From: an uncultured Burkholderiales bacterium | Lineage (GTDB): Bacteria; Pseudomonadota; Gammaproteobacteria; Burkholderiales; Burkholderiaceae_C | NCBI GenBank assembly: GCA_945952065.1 | Contig: CAMFGY010000002.1 | Span: forward strand, 248,001 to 312,000 | Direction of reading: 5' to 3' | Length of the DNA stretch: 64,000 bases | Shown here: positions 55,683 through 64,000 of the stretch, piece by piece | Layout of the letters: the number at the start of each line of letters is the position of its first letter | How positions within the stretch are numbered: the stretch's first letter is position 1 | Notes under the pieces: model-generated | Told to the model about the DNA's origin: nothing | Seen by the model: the letters and a program-made list of their open reading frames with translations, nothing else | Databases searched by the model: none | Translations under genes and position numbers: made by a program

Positions 55683-56974
55683 GAGCTCTCTCTGTTCTGT
55701 TTGCCCAGCTGTTGGCCTTGCTGGCTCTGGACGCTTCTATGGGCGACGCGCAGGCGGCCACGCTGCGGGTCAAGCCCGGCCAGTCGCTGCAAGAGGCGAT
55801 TGCCGCTGCCGCGCCCGGCGATGTGCTGGAGATCGAACGCGGCCTCTATGTGGGCAACTTTCTGATCGACAAGGCGCTGACGCTGCGCGGCATCAATCGC
55901 CCGACGCTGAGCGGCGCCATGAGGGGCGACACGGTGCGCGTGACCGCCGCCGACGTCAGCCTCGAGGGCCTGATCGTGCGCGACTCCGGCAGCAGCCTGA
56001 AGGATCAGAACGCCGGCATCTATATCCGCCCCGGCGCGCACCGGGCGCTGGTGCAGCACTGCGACCTGAGCTACAACCTGTTCGGCCTGTGGATAGAGAA
56101 GGCCAATGGGGTGCGGGTTGAGCACAACATCATCACCGGCAAGCGCGAGCTGAACAGCTCGCAGCGCGGCAACGGCATCCAGCTCTACAACACCGACGGC
56201 GCCCGCATCATCGGCAACAACATCGGCTTCGTCCGTGATGCGCTCTATGTGGACGTTAGCCACAACGCCATCTTCAAGAGCAACAAGCTGCACCACAGCC
56301 GCTACGGCAGCCACTATATGAACTCTTACTACAACCTGTGGGAGGACAACGAGAGCTATTACAACCGCGGCGGCCTGGCCCTGATGGAGGTGCGCAACCA
56401 GGTGGTGCGCGGCAACCGCACCTGGGGCAATAGCGACCACGGCATCATGCTGCGCACGCTGCAGGACTCGCTGATCGAGAACAATATCATCGCCGGCAAC
56501 GCGCGCGGCTTCTTCATCTACGACGTTGAGTACGCGACGCTGAAGGGCAATCTGGTGGTCGACAACCAGGTCGGCGTGCACCTGTCCGCCGGCTCGACCC
56601 GCAATGTGGTGGAGGGCAATGACTTCATCGCCAACCGCGAGCAGGTGCGCTATGTCGGTGCACGCGATGAGGTCTGGGGCGGCAAGGACAAAAAGTCCTT
56701 TGGTAACCATTGGAGCAATTACCTCGGCTGGGACCGCAATGGCGACGGCGTTGGCGATGTGCCCTATGAGGCCAATGACATGGTGGACCGCCTGAGCTGG
56801 CGGCACCCCAGCGTCAAGCTGCTGCTGGCCAGCCCCGCCGTGCAGGCGCTGCGTCTGGTCGGCCAACAATTTCCGGTGCTGCGTGTGCCCAGCGTGGTCG
56901 ACCCGGCCCCGCGCATGCAACCCGGCAACAAGCAATGGAGTGAGTGGCGTGACAAGCACTATCCCGGGCAATAA
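55679..56974 (+). CDS. nosD: NosD, periplasmic copper-site maturation protein
   Basis: 431 residues. Signal peptide about 1-24 (ending AQAAT), then parallel beta-helix repeats of the CASH/PbH1 type: GIYIRPGAHRALVQHCDLSY, NGIQLYNTDGARIIGNNIGF, HGIMLRTLQDSLIENNIIAG. The end has FGNHWSNYLGWDRNGDGVGD, a family signature. NosD works with the NosFY ABC transporter to build the CuZ cluster of NosZ. Coupled to nosR by a 4-bp overlap. Confidence 0.96.
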   Translation: MRALSVLFAQLLALLALDASMGDAQAATLRVKPGQSLQEAIAAAAPGDVLEIERGLYVGNFLIDKALTLRGINRPTLSGAMRGDTVRVTAADVSLEGLIVRDSGSSLKDQNAGIYIRPGAHRALVQHCDLSYNLFGLWIEKANGVRVEHNIITGKRELNSSQRGNGIQLYNTDGARIIGNNIGFVRDALYVDVSHNAIFKSNKLHHSRYGSHYMNSYYNLWEDNESYYNRGGLALMEVRNQVVRGNRTWGNSDHGIMLRTLQDSLIENNIIAGNARGFFIYDVEYATLKGNLVVDNQVGVHLSAGSTRNVVEGNDFIANREQVRYVGARDEVWGGKDKKSFGNHWSNYLGWDRNGDGVGDVPYEANDMVDRLSWRHPSVKLLLASPAVQALRLVGQQFPVLRVPSVVDPAPRMQPGNKQWSEWRDKHYPGQ

Positions 56975-57956
56975 GCCCCCCGCATCGGCCCCCATCGGTG
57001 CGCCGGCCATCGAGGTGCGCAGCGTCAGCAAGCACTATGGCGCTTTGCACGCCGTGGACGGCGTGGACCTGCGGGTGGAGCGCGGCGAGATCTTCGGCCT
57101 GATCGGCCACAACGGCGCAGGCAAAAGCACCTTGTTCAAGATGATGCTGGGGCTCACGCCCATGAGCCGCGGCGAGATCTTGATCGACGGCGGCTCGGTG
57201 CAGGGCAAGGGCTTCAGGGCCACGCGCCGGAGTCTGGGCTATCTGCCCGAAAACGTGGTGCTGTACGACAACCTCAGCGGCCTGGAAACGCTGCGCTTTT
57301 TCGCCAAGCTCAAGGGCGCAGACCTGGCGCAATGCGCGCCCACCCTGGCGCGCGTGGGCCTGGCTCATGCTGGCGAGCGGCCCTTGCGCGAGTACTCCAA
57401 GGGCATGCGCCAACGCCTGGGCTTTGCGCAAGCCTTGCTGGGCGAGCCCCGCGTGCTCTTCCTCGACGAGCCCACCAACGGCCTGGACCCCCAGGCCATC
57501 CGGGACTTTTACGCCGTGCTGCAGGAGCTCAAGGCCCAGGGCGTGACAGTTTTGATCACCTCCCACATCCTGGCCGAGTTGCAAGAGCGGGTCGATCGCC
57601 TGGCCATCATGGCGGCGGGCCGCATCCAGGCGCTCGGGTCGGTGCAGCAGCTGCGCGAACAGCAGCGTGCGCCGCTGCGCATCGAGCTGCGCTTGAGCGA
57701 ACACGACGCGGTGCTGGCGCGGCAAGCCTTGAGCCCCTTGAGCGCCCAAGGCCTTGGCTGCCACAGCACCCCGCAAGGGCTCAGCCTCAGCTGCCCACGC
57801 GAGGCCAAGATGGCCGTGCTGGGCGTGGCGGCCGGCCTGGGCGCTCGTCTGCTGGACCTGAGCCTGCATGAATGCTCGCTGGAGGATGTGTTCTTCGGCG
57901 TGGGCCAGTCGTCGAATGACACGGCCCCGCCCCTGACTGCGAGCGGAGGGCATTGA
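56949..57956 (+). CDS. nosF: NosF, ABC transporter ATPase for NosZ maturation
   Basis: About 335 residues. Walker A GHNGAGKST, Q-loop region GYLPENVVLYDNLSG, signature YSKGMRQRLGFAQALLG, Walker B VLFLDEPTNGLD and the switch His in LITSHILAEL are all present. It powers the NosDFY complex that supplies sulfur or copper-site components to NosZ. The start is not certain: the GTG at 56949, inside the end of nosD, is chosen because no in-frame ATG is near the ABC core (AIEVRSVSKHYGALHAVDGV). Confidence 0.93.
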   Translation: MTSTIPGNKPPASAPIGAPAIEVRSVSKHYGALHAVDGVDLRVERGEIFGLIGHNGAGKSTLFKMMLGLTPMSRGEILIDGGSVQGKGFRATRRSLGYLPENVVLYDNLSGLETLRFFAKLKGADLAQCAPTLARVGLAHAGERPLREYSKGMRQRLGFAQALLGEPRVLFLDEPTNGLDPQAIRDFYAVLQELKAQGVTVLITSHILAELQERVDRLAIMAAGRIQALGSVQQLREQQRAPLRIELRLSEHDAVLARQALSPLSAQGLGCHSTPQGLSLSCPREAKMAVLGVAAGLGARLLDLSLHECSLEDVFFGVGQSSNDTAPPLTASGGH

Positions 57957-57958
57957 CC

Positions 57959-58771
57959 ATGGAACTGCAGCAAATCTTCACCCTGGCGGGCAAGGAGTTC
58001 CGCGACCGCATGCGCAACCGCTGGGTCTTGGCGGTGGCGCTGGTGTTCACCGCCTTCTCCTTGGTGATCACTTATTTCGGCGGCGCCAGCAGCGGCCAGC
58101 TCGGGCCGCGCTCCATCGAGTTCATCATCGCCAGCCTGGTCAGTTTGGTGATCTACCTGATCCCCTTGATCGCGCTGCTGCTGGGTTTTGACGCCATCGT
58201 CGGCGAGCGGGAGCGCGGCTCACTGGACCTGCTCTTGGCGCTGCCCATCACCAAGCTGGAATTGCTGCTGGGCAAATACCTGGGGCTGGCCGCCGCGCTG
58301 ACCTTGTCCACGATGGGCGGCTTTGCCCTGGTGGCGGCGCTGCTGTACAGCCAATTCGGCTGGGCCGGACTGTTCCACTACCTGGGGTTTATGTTCAGCA
58401 GCACGCTGCTGGGTCTGGCCTTTCTGAGCCTGGCGGTGCTCTTGTCGGTACTCAGCCGCGAACGCACCCGCGCCTCGGGCTTGGCCATCGCCTTGTGGTT
58501 CTTCTTCGTGCTGGTGTTTGACCTGCTGCTGCTCGGGGCCCTGGTGGCCAGCAGCGGCGATTGGGGCGGCGAGGCCTTGGCCTATGTGCTGCTGCTCAAC
58601 CCGGCCGATGTGTTTCGCATCCTCAATCTTTTTTCACTCGACGATATGCGCACCCTGTATGGCCTGACCAGCATCGTGCCCCCAGCCCTGGGCAAGCCCG
58701 GGCTGATGGCCTTGGTGATGGGCGCCTGGATCATCGTGCCACTGTTGCTCGCCCGCTGGAGATTCAAATGA
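57959..58771 (+). CDS. nosY: NosY, ABC transporter permease for NosZ maturation
   Basis: 270-residue membrane protein with about six helices. Family landmarks are IFTLAGKEFRDRMRNRWVLA, ALLLGFDAIVGERERGSLDL and LLLALPITKLELLLGKYLG. It is the membrane half of NosFY. ATG 57959 lies 2 bp after the nosF stop; nosL overlaps its stop by 4 bp. These overlaps show a single nosZRDFYL transcript or coupled units. Confidence 0.95.
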   Translation: MELQQIFTLAGKEFRDRMRNRWVLAVALVFTAFSLVITYFGGASSGQLGPRSIEFIIASLVSLVIYLIPLIALLLGFDAIVGERERGSLDLLLALPITKLELLLGKYLGLAAALTLSTMGGFALVAALLYSQFGWAGLFHYLGFMFSSTLLGLAFLSLAVLLSVLSRERTRASGLAIALWFFFVLVFDLLLLGALVASSGDWGGEALAYVLLLNPADVFRILNLFSLDDMRTLYGLTSIVPPALGKPGLMALVMGAWIIVPLLLARWRFK

Positions 58772-59313
58772 ACACGACACGACGCCACCCATTGGCTGCA
58801 CCGCTGCTGGGCCTCTTGCTGCCTGCGGCCATCGCCCTGAGCCTGAGCGCCTGTGGCCGCAGCGATGAAGCCAAGCCCTTGCCGCCAGTGGAGATTGACG
58901 CGCGCAGCACCTGCGATCTGGACGGCATGCTGCTGGCCGACTACCCCGGCCCCAAGGCCCAGATCCACTATGCGGGCCAAGACAAGCCCACGTTTTTTTG
59001 CGACACCGTGGAGCTCTTCAACACCTTGCTCGCGCCTGAGCAGGTCAAGGCGGTCAAGGCCGTGTATGTGCAAGACATGGGCCGCGCCGACTGGGAGCAG
59101 CCGCGGGGGTTTTGGATCGAGGCCAAGAGCGGCATCTATGTGCTGGGCAGCAAACGCCACGGCTCCATGGGGCCCACCATCGCCGCCTTTGCGCAAGAGG
59201 CCGATGCCAAGGCCTTTGCCGACAAATGGGGCGGCAAATTGCTGCGCTATGCCGAGATCCAGCGCGACATGGTGGACCTGAGCGGCGGCGCGCTGCACGA
59301 CAGCAAGATGTAA
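58768..59313 (+). CDS. nosL: NosL-type lipoprotein, variant metal motif
   Basis: 181 residues. Lipobox LSAC gives the lipidated C29. NosL binds Cu(I) and delivers it to NosZ. The motif that usually reads CxxCGM is CDLDGM here (C49-M54), keeping Cys and Met but with Asp in place of the second Cys; another Cys follows in PTFFCDTVEL. The rest matches NosL (VYVQDMGRADWEQPRGFWIE, SGIYVLGSKRHGSMGPTIAA). The next gene is a second NosL-type protein with the standard motif. Confidence 0.93.
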   Translation: MNTTRRHPLAAPLLGLLLPAAIALSLSACGRSDEAKPLPPVEIDARSTCDLDGMLLADYPGPKAQIHYAGQDKPTFFCDTVELFNTLLAPEQVKAVKAVYVQDMGRADWEQPRGFWIEAKSGIYVLGSKRHGSMGPTIAAFAQEADAKAFADKWGGKLLRYAEIQRDMVDLSGGALHDSKM

Positions 59314-59330
59314 GAGACAAGGCCCTCGCG

Positions 59331-59960
59331 ATGTTGCCCATCTCTGCGCCCTTGCCGGGCCCGCTGAGTCGGCCAAGCCGCCTGCTTTGGGGGGCCTTCA
59401 CTGCGCTGGCTCTGGCGGGCAGCTTGCAACTCTTGCCCGGCCAAGCGGTGCCGCCCGCCAGCGAGATGGGCGCCGAGGTTTGCGTGGTCGCCCCGCCCAC
59501 GCCCTATGACCCGAGCTCGGGGCTTGCGCTGCTGGCCCCCCGCCCGGTGCCTGCCGATGCGCGCTGCCCGGTGTGCGGCATGTATCCGGCCCGCGCGCGC
59601 GACTGGGCCGCCCAGATCATTTTTGACAACGGCGACACCCAGTTCTTTGACTCGCCCTTGTCGCTGTTTCTCTATTTGCAAGACGTGCAGCGCTACACCC
59701 GCGGGCGCACGGCCGAGCAGATCGCTGCCCGCTATGTGAGCGACACCGTCAGCGGCCAATGGCTGGCCGCCGAAACGGCGGTGTATGTGCAGGGTTCCAA
59801 GGCCTTGGGCCCGATGCGCGCCGGCAATCTGCCCGCCTTCGCGGACGGGGCGTCTGCGCAGCGCTTTGCGCGTGAACGCGGCGGTGAATTGCTGCGCGCC
59901 GATCAAATCGACCCGGCGCTGCTGCGTCGTTTGGATTCGAGCTCGCATCGCCATCGCTGA
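59331..59960 (+). CDS. Second NosL-type protein with CPVCGM copper motif
   Basis: 209 residues. A hydrophobic N-terminal segment (about 18-38) serves as anchor or signal, without a lipobox. CPVCGM (C79-M84) is the classical NosL copper site. Further conserved parts are AAQIIFDNGDTQFFDSPLSL, FLYLQDVQRYTRG and TAVYVQGSKALGPMRAGNLP. It starts 17 bp after the first nosL. Presumably it cooperates in copper delivery to NosZ or to another copper protein of the island. Ends with a His-rich tail. Confidence 0.88.
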   Translation: MLPISAPLPGPLSRPSRLLWGAFTALALAGSLQLLPGQAVPPASEMGAEVCVVAPPTPYDPSSGLALLAPRPVPADARCPVCGMYPARARDWAAQIIFDNGDTQFFDSPLSLFLYLQDVQRYTRGRTAEQIAARYVSDTVSGQWLAAETAVYVQGSKALGPMRAGNLPAFADGASAQRFARERGGELLRADQIDPALLRRLDSSSHRHR

Positions 59961-59984
59961 GTCCTGACGCGCCGACTTTGATTT

Positions 59985-60002
59985 CCTTGTTCCGGTTCAA
60001 GG
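59985..60002 (+). promoter_or_regulatory. FNR/Dnr-type site upstream of norC
   Basis: CCTTGTT-CCGG-TTCAAGG. The core TTGTT-N4-TTCAA is at 59987-60000, 60 bp before the norC start codon, a distance that suits an activator near the -40 region. The right half matches the nirS and nosZ sites exactly. Confidence 0.75.
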
Positions 60003-60060
60003 AACTGCGCGGCCTGAGTGCCTAGTCTTGCGGCATCCACAACAGACGTCGAGGACCATC

Positions 60061-60486
60061 ATGAGCCGAGGCTTCACCAGCCAAATGGCGCGCAATATTT
60101 TTTACGGCGGCACGCTGTTTTTCGTGCTGCTTTTTGCCGCGCTGATTTTCAACACCGAGCAACGCATTCCCGAACGTTCCAAATCAGCGGCCATCACGCC
60201 GGCGGTCGTGCGGGGCAAACACATCTGGGAAACCAACAACTGCATCGGCTGCCACACCCTGCTGGGCGAAGGCGCTTACTTCGCGCCCGAGCTGGGCAAT
60301 GTCTACACACGCCGCGGCCCGGACTTCATCAAGGCCTGGATCAAATCGCAGCCCACCGGCACACCGGGGCGCCGCCAAATGCCCAACTTCCACCTGAACG
60401 ATCAGCAGCTCGACGACATCGTCGAGTTCCTCAAGTGGACCAATGGCGTCGACACCGAAAAGTGGCCGCCCAATGTGGAAGGCTGA
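60061..60486 (+). CDS. norC: Nitric oxide reductase subunit C
   Basis: 141 residues. One N-terminal membrane helix (about 13-31) anchors a periplasmic cytochrome c domain with heme motif CIGCH (61-65) and the distal Met in RRQMPNFHL. It hands electrons to NorB. norB starts 12 bp further on, behind a GAGGAG ribosome-binding site. An FNR/Dnr-like site lies upstream. Confidence 0.97.
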   Translation: MSRGFTSQMARNIFYGGTLFFVLLFAALIFNTEQRIPERSKSAAITPAVVRGKHIWETNNCIGCHTLLGEGAYFAPELGNVYTRRGPDFIKAWIKSQPTGTPGRRQMPNFHLNDQQLDDIVEFLKWTNGVDTEKWPPNVEG

Positions 60487-61920
<1,434 letters not shown>

Positions 61921-61925
61921 GCAGC

Positions 61926-62735
61926 ATGGAAATGCTCAGCGCCCGGCAGCTGCAAGAGCTGCCCTTTTATGCCGCTCAAGGCGATGAATGTCGCCTGTTC
62001 GAGCAGGCCCATGCCAGCCGCTTGCCGCTGCTGATCAAAGGCCCCACCGGCTGCGGCAAAACGCGCTTGGTGGAGCATATGGCGGCCCGCCTGGGCCGCC
62101 CTTTGATCACGGTGAGTTGCCACGATGACCTCAGCGCGGCCGATCTGGTGGGCCGCCACCTGATCCAAGGGGGCGACACCCGCTGGGTGGACGGCCCCCT
62201 GACCCGCGCGGTGCGCGAAGGCGCCATTTGCTACTTGGACGAAGTGGTCGAGGCCCGCAAAGACACCACCGTGGTGCTGCACCCGCTGGCCGACGACCGC
62301 CGCCAACTGCCGGTGGAGCGCACCGGCGAGCTGCTGCAGGCTGCGCCCGGCTTCATGCTGGTGATCAGCTACAACCCGGGCTACCAAAACCTGCTCAAGG
62401 GACTCAAGCCCAGCACGCGCCAGCGCTTTGTGGCGCTGGGCCTGAGCTACCCGGCCCCGGCCATCGAGCAAGCCATCATCGCCAGCGAAAGCGGCTGCAC
62501 GCCCGCCGTGGCCGCGCAGCTGGTCGGCCTGGCCCAGGCCTTGCGGCGCCTGAGCGAGCAAGACCTGGAAGAGACCGCCAGCACCCGCTTGTTGGTGATG
62601 GCGGCGCGCCTGCATGTGGCCGGTTTGGCGCTGCTGCCCGCCTGCCGCGCGGCCATCATCGACGCCTTGACCGATGACGCCGACACCAGCGCTGCCCTGC
62701 ACGAGGTGCTGCGCGCAATGATCGGCGATGCCTGA
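61926..62735 (+). CDS. norQ: NorQ, MoxR-type AAA+ ATPase
   Basis: 269 residues. Walker A GPTGCGKT at 39-46, Walker B in AICYLDEVVEARKDT and sensor 1 in LVISYNPGYQ match the NorQ/CbbQ/NirQ AAA+ family. With the VWA protein NorD it matures nitric oxide reductase, probably by helping the FeB site form. ATG 61926 is preferred to a TTG overlapping the norB stop. Its end overlaps the next gene by 8 bp. Confidence 0.95.
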   Translation: MEMLSARQLQELPFYAAQGDECRLFEQAHASRLPLLIKGPTGCGKTRLVEHMAARLGRPLITVSCHDDLSAADLVGRHLIQGGDTRWVDGPLTRAVREGAICYLDEVVEARKDTTVVLHPLADDRRQLPVERTGELLQAAPGFMLVISYNPGYQNLLKGLKPSTRQRFVALGLSYPAPAIEQAIIASESGCTPAVAAQLVGLAQALRRLSEQDLEETASTRLLVMAARLHVAGLALLPACRAAIIDALTDDADTSAALHEVLRAMIGDA

Positions 62736-63714
62736 GACCGAGCCCGCAAGAGACAGCGCTGCCCGCCACCACCAGCGGCTGCAGCGGCGCCGCCGCGCCA
62801 CCCAGCTGGGATTTTTTGCGCTGTTCCTGCTCGCGCCGGCACTCAATCTGCTGCGCTTCGACCTGAACGAAACCCAGCTCTGGTTTTTGGGCATGCGCTG
62901 GAGTCTGGGCATCACAGACTTGCAAGAGGGCCGCGTGACGGCCAATCAAGCCGCCATCACCTTGATGCTGCGCGGCATCCTGCCGGGCCTGGCCCTGGCC
63001 GCACTCTTTCTGGGTGTGGCTTGGCGCTGGGGGCGGCTGTACTGCGGCTGGCTCTGCCCGCACTTCTCCCTAGTCGAAGGACTCAACGCACTGCTGCACA
63101 AGGCCTGCGGCAAGTTCAGCCTCTGGGATGCGCAGCCCAGCTGGCGCCCGGGCCAAAAGCCCGAGCGGCGCTGGTGGCCGCTCTATCTGCTGAGTTGCGC
63201 GGCGTTTGGCTTTCTGTGGTCCATCACCTTGCTCACCTACTTGCTGCCGCCACCCACCGTCTGGGGCGGCCTGCTGCACGGCACGCTGACGGCCAACCAA
63301 AGCCGCTTCATCGTCGTCGGCGGCTTGGTCTTCACGCTGGAGCTTTTGTTTGCGCGGCATTTGTTTTGCCGCTTTGGCTGCGCCGTCGGCCTGTTTCAGA
63401 GCTTGGCTTGGATGGCCAATCCGCGCGCCTTGGTGGTGGCCTTCAAACGTGAACGTGCCAGCGATTGCCGCAGCTGCAGCACCGAGCGTGCGCCGCTGGG
63501 CAGCGCCTGCGACCGGGTCTGCCCCATGCGTTTGCGGCCACGCCAGATCAAGCGGCTGATGTTCTCCTGCGTGCAATGCGGGCGCTGCGTCGATCAATGC
63601 GCCGAATCACAACAGGGCCAAACGCAGCTGCCGAATCCGCAACTGCACTGGACCGTGGGCCTGGATGCGCTGCGCGAAACGCTGAAGCAGTCGCAGCAAA
63701 GCCCCAAAGACTAA
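62728..63714 (+). CDS. Membrane polyferredoxin inside the nor operon
   Basis: 328 residues with about five membrane helices and iron-sulfur motifs: YCGWLCPH and FCRFGCAVG in the NapH/NosR/CcoG style, then ferredoxin-type Cys groups CRSCS, CDRVCPMRL and CVQCGRCVDQCAES. It lacks the C-terminal Ig-like domain of CcoG, so it is a different branch. It overlaps norQ by 8 bp and precedes norD, suggesting a role in assembly or electron supply for nitric oxide reductase or its metal site. Exact function unknown. Confidence 0.85.
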   Translation: MPETEPARDSAARHHQRLQRRRRATQLGFFALFLLAPALNLLRFDLNETQLWFLGMRWSLGITDLQEGRVTANQAAITLMLRGILPGLALAALFLGVAWRWGRLYCGWLCPHFSLVEGLNALLHKACGKFSLWDAQPSWRPGQKPERRWWPLYLLSCAAFGFLWSITLLTYLLPPPTVWGGLLHGTLTANQSRFIVVGGLVFTLELLFARHLFCRFGCAVGLFQSLAWMANPRALVVAFKRERASDCRSCSTERAPLGSACDRVCPMRLRPRQIKRLMFSCVQCGRCVDQCAESQQGQTQLPNPQLHWTVGLDALRETLKQSQQSPKD

Positions 63715-63733
63715 CTTCAATAGCACACAGACC

Positions 63734-64000
63734 ATGGAAGAGTGGATTGGCGAGCGTTGGCACCGTTGGATCACCCGCGCCGCGGACCGCAGCCATGCGC
63801 AAGCAGCCGTAACGCTGGAGGAACTGCAAGCGCCCTTGGGCCTGCTGTACCGTGCGGCGGGCGGGGGGCCGGCGGTGCGCATCGTGCCGGCGGCCGATAT
63901 GCACATCGGCGGCCCGCGCAACTGGCTGCAACGCATTGCGGGCAGTGGCCAGCGCGCCGCCCTGCCCCGCCTGGACGCCGAGACCCTGGCGCTGCCGCCG
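63734..64000 (+). CDS. norD: NorD, VWA-domain activation protein, 5' part only
   Basis: The first 89 codons from ATG 63734 stay open to the window edge: MEEWIGERWHRWITRAADRS, AAVTLEELQAPLGLLYRAAG and NWLQRIAGSG. This matches the N-terminus of the large NorD proteins of Betaproteobacteria. NorD carries a C-terminal VWA domain, which lies outside the window, and acts with NorQ. It begins 19 bp after the polyferredoxin gene. Confidence 0.82.
   Translation, partial: MEEWIGERWHRWITRAADRSHAQAAVTLEELQAPLGLLYRAAGGGPAVRIVPAADMHIGGPRNWLQRIAGSGQRAALPRLDAETLALPP

Overview
The window is GC-rich DNA with dense genes and short intergenic gaps. Its gene content (smg-dprA-LysM beside def-fmt-htpX, yajC-secD-secF followed by a DUF1631 gene, NnrS, cytochrome cd1 nitrite reductase) points to a denitrifying betaproteobacterium of the order Burkholderiales, perhaps of the Rubrivivax/Roseateles/Inhella type. 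That placement is inferred from gene order and protein style; no rRNA or tRNA gene was seen to confirm it.

Left part (1-18700), mostly housekeeping: a truncated TPR-GAF signalling protein, a membrane diguanylate cyclase, phosphoglycerate kinase, an AzlCD exporter, a head-GIN repeat protein, a small lipoprotein, HtpX protease, fmt-def, a divergent LysM protein-dprA-smg run, a DUF1631 gene and the yajC-secD-secF translocase operon.

Middle part (18800-41500), metabolic and accessory: a 4-hydroxyproline catabolic cluster (deaminase, GntR regulator, epimerase, three-subunit D-hydroxyproline dehydrogenase) behind a promoter that overlaps a perfect-arm palindrome; a DeoR regulator; a rhodanese fused to a substrate-binding-like domain; thymidine kinase flanked by two paralogous small Cys-rich proteins; a divergent ArsR / P450-like / ABM module; CreA; an EF-G-like GTPase whose catalytic His is Ala; a repressor-like HTH gene beside nested palindromes; an HDOD protein; a TPMT-type methyltransferase; Lrp and the divergent hppD; a 0.8-kb non-coding gap with a foldback element; and a peptide-type ABC binding protein.

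Right part (41551-64000) is a compact denitrification island. It holds cytochrome c551 and nirS; a NarX/NarL-type two-component system; a Dnr-type Crp/Fnr regulator; nnrS with a DUF2249 gene; an ApbE flavin transferase and a c5-type lipocytochrome; nosZ-nosR-nosD-nosF-nosY-nosL plus a second nosL; and norC-norB-norQ-polyferredoxin-norD (cut by the window end). Together these reduce nitrite to NO, N2O and N2. Four FNR/Dnr-like sites sharing a TTCAAGG half lie in front of nirS, narX/dnr, nosZ and norC, suggesting one regulon. Heme d1 biosynthesis and nitrate reductase genes are not in this window.
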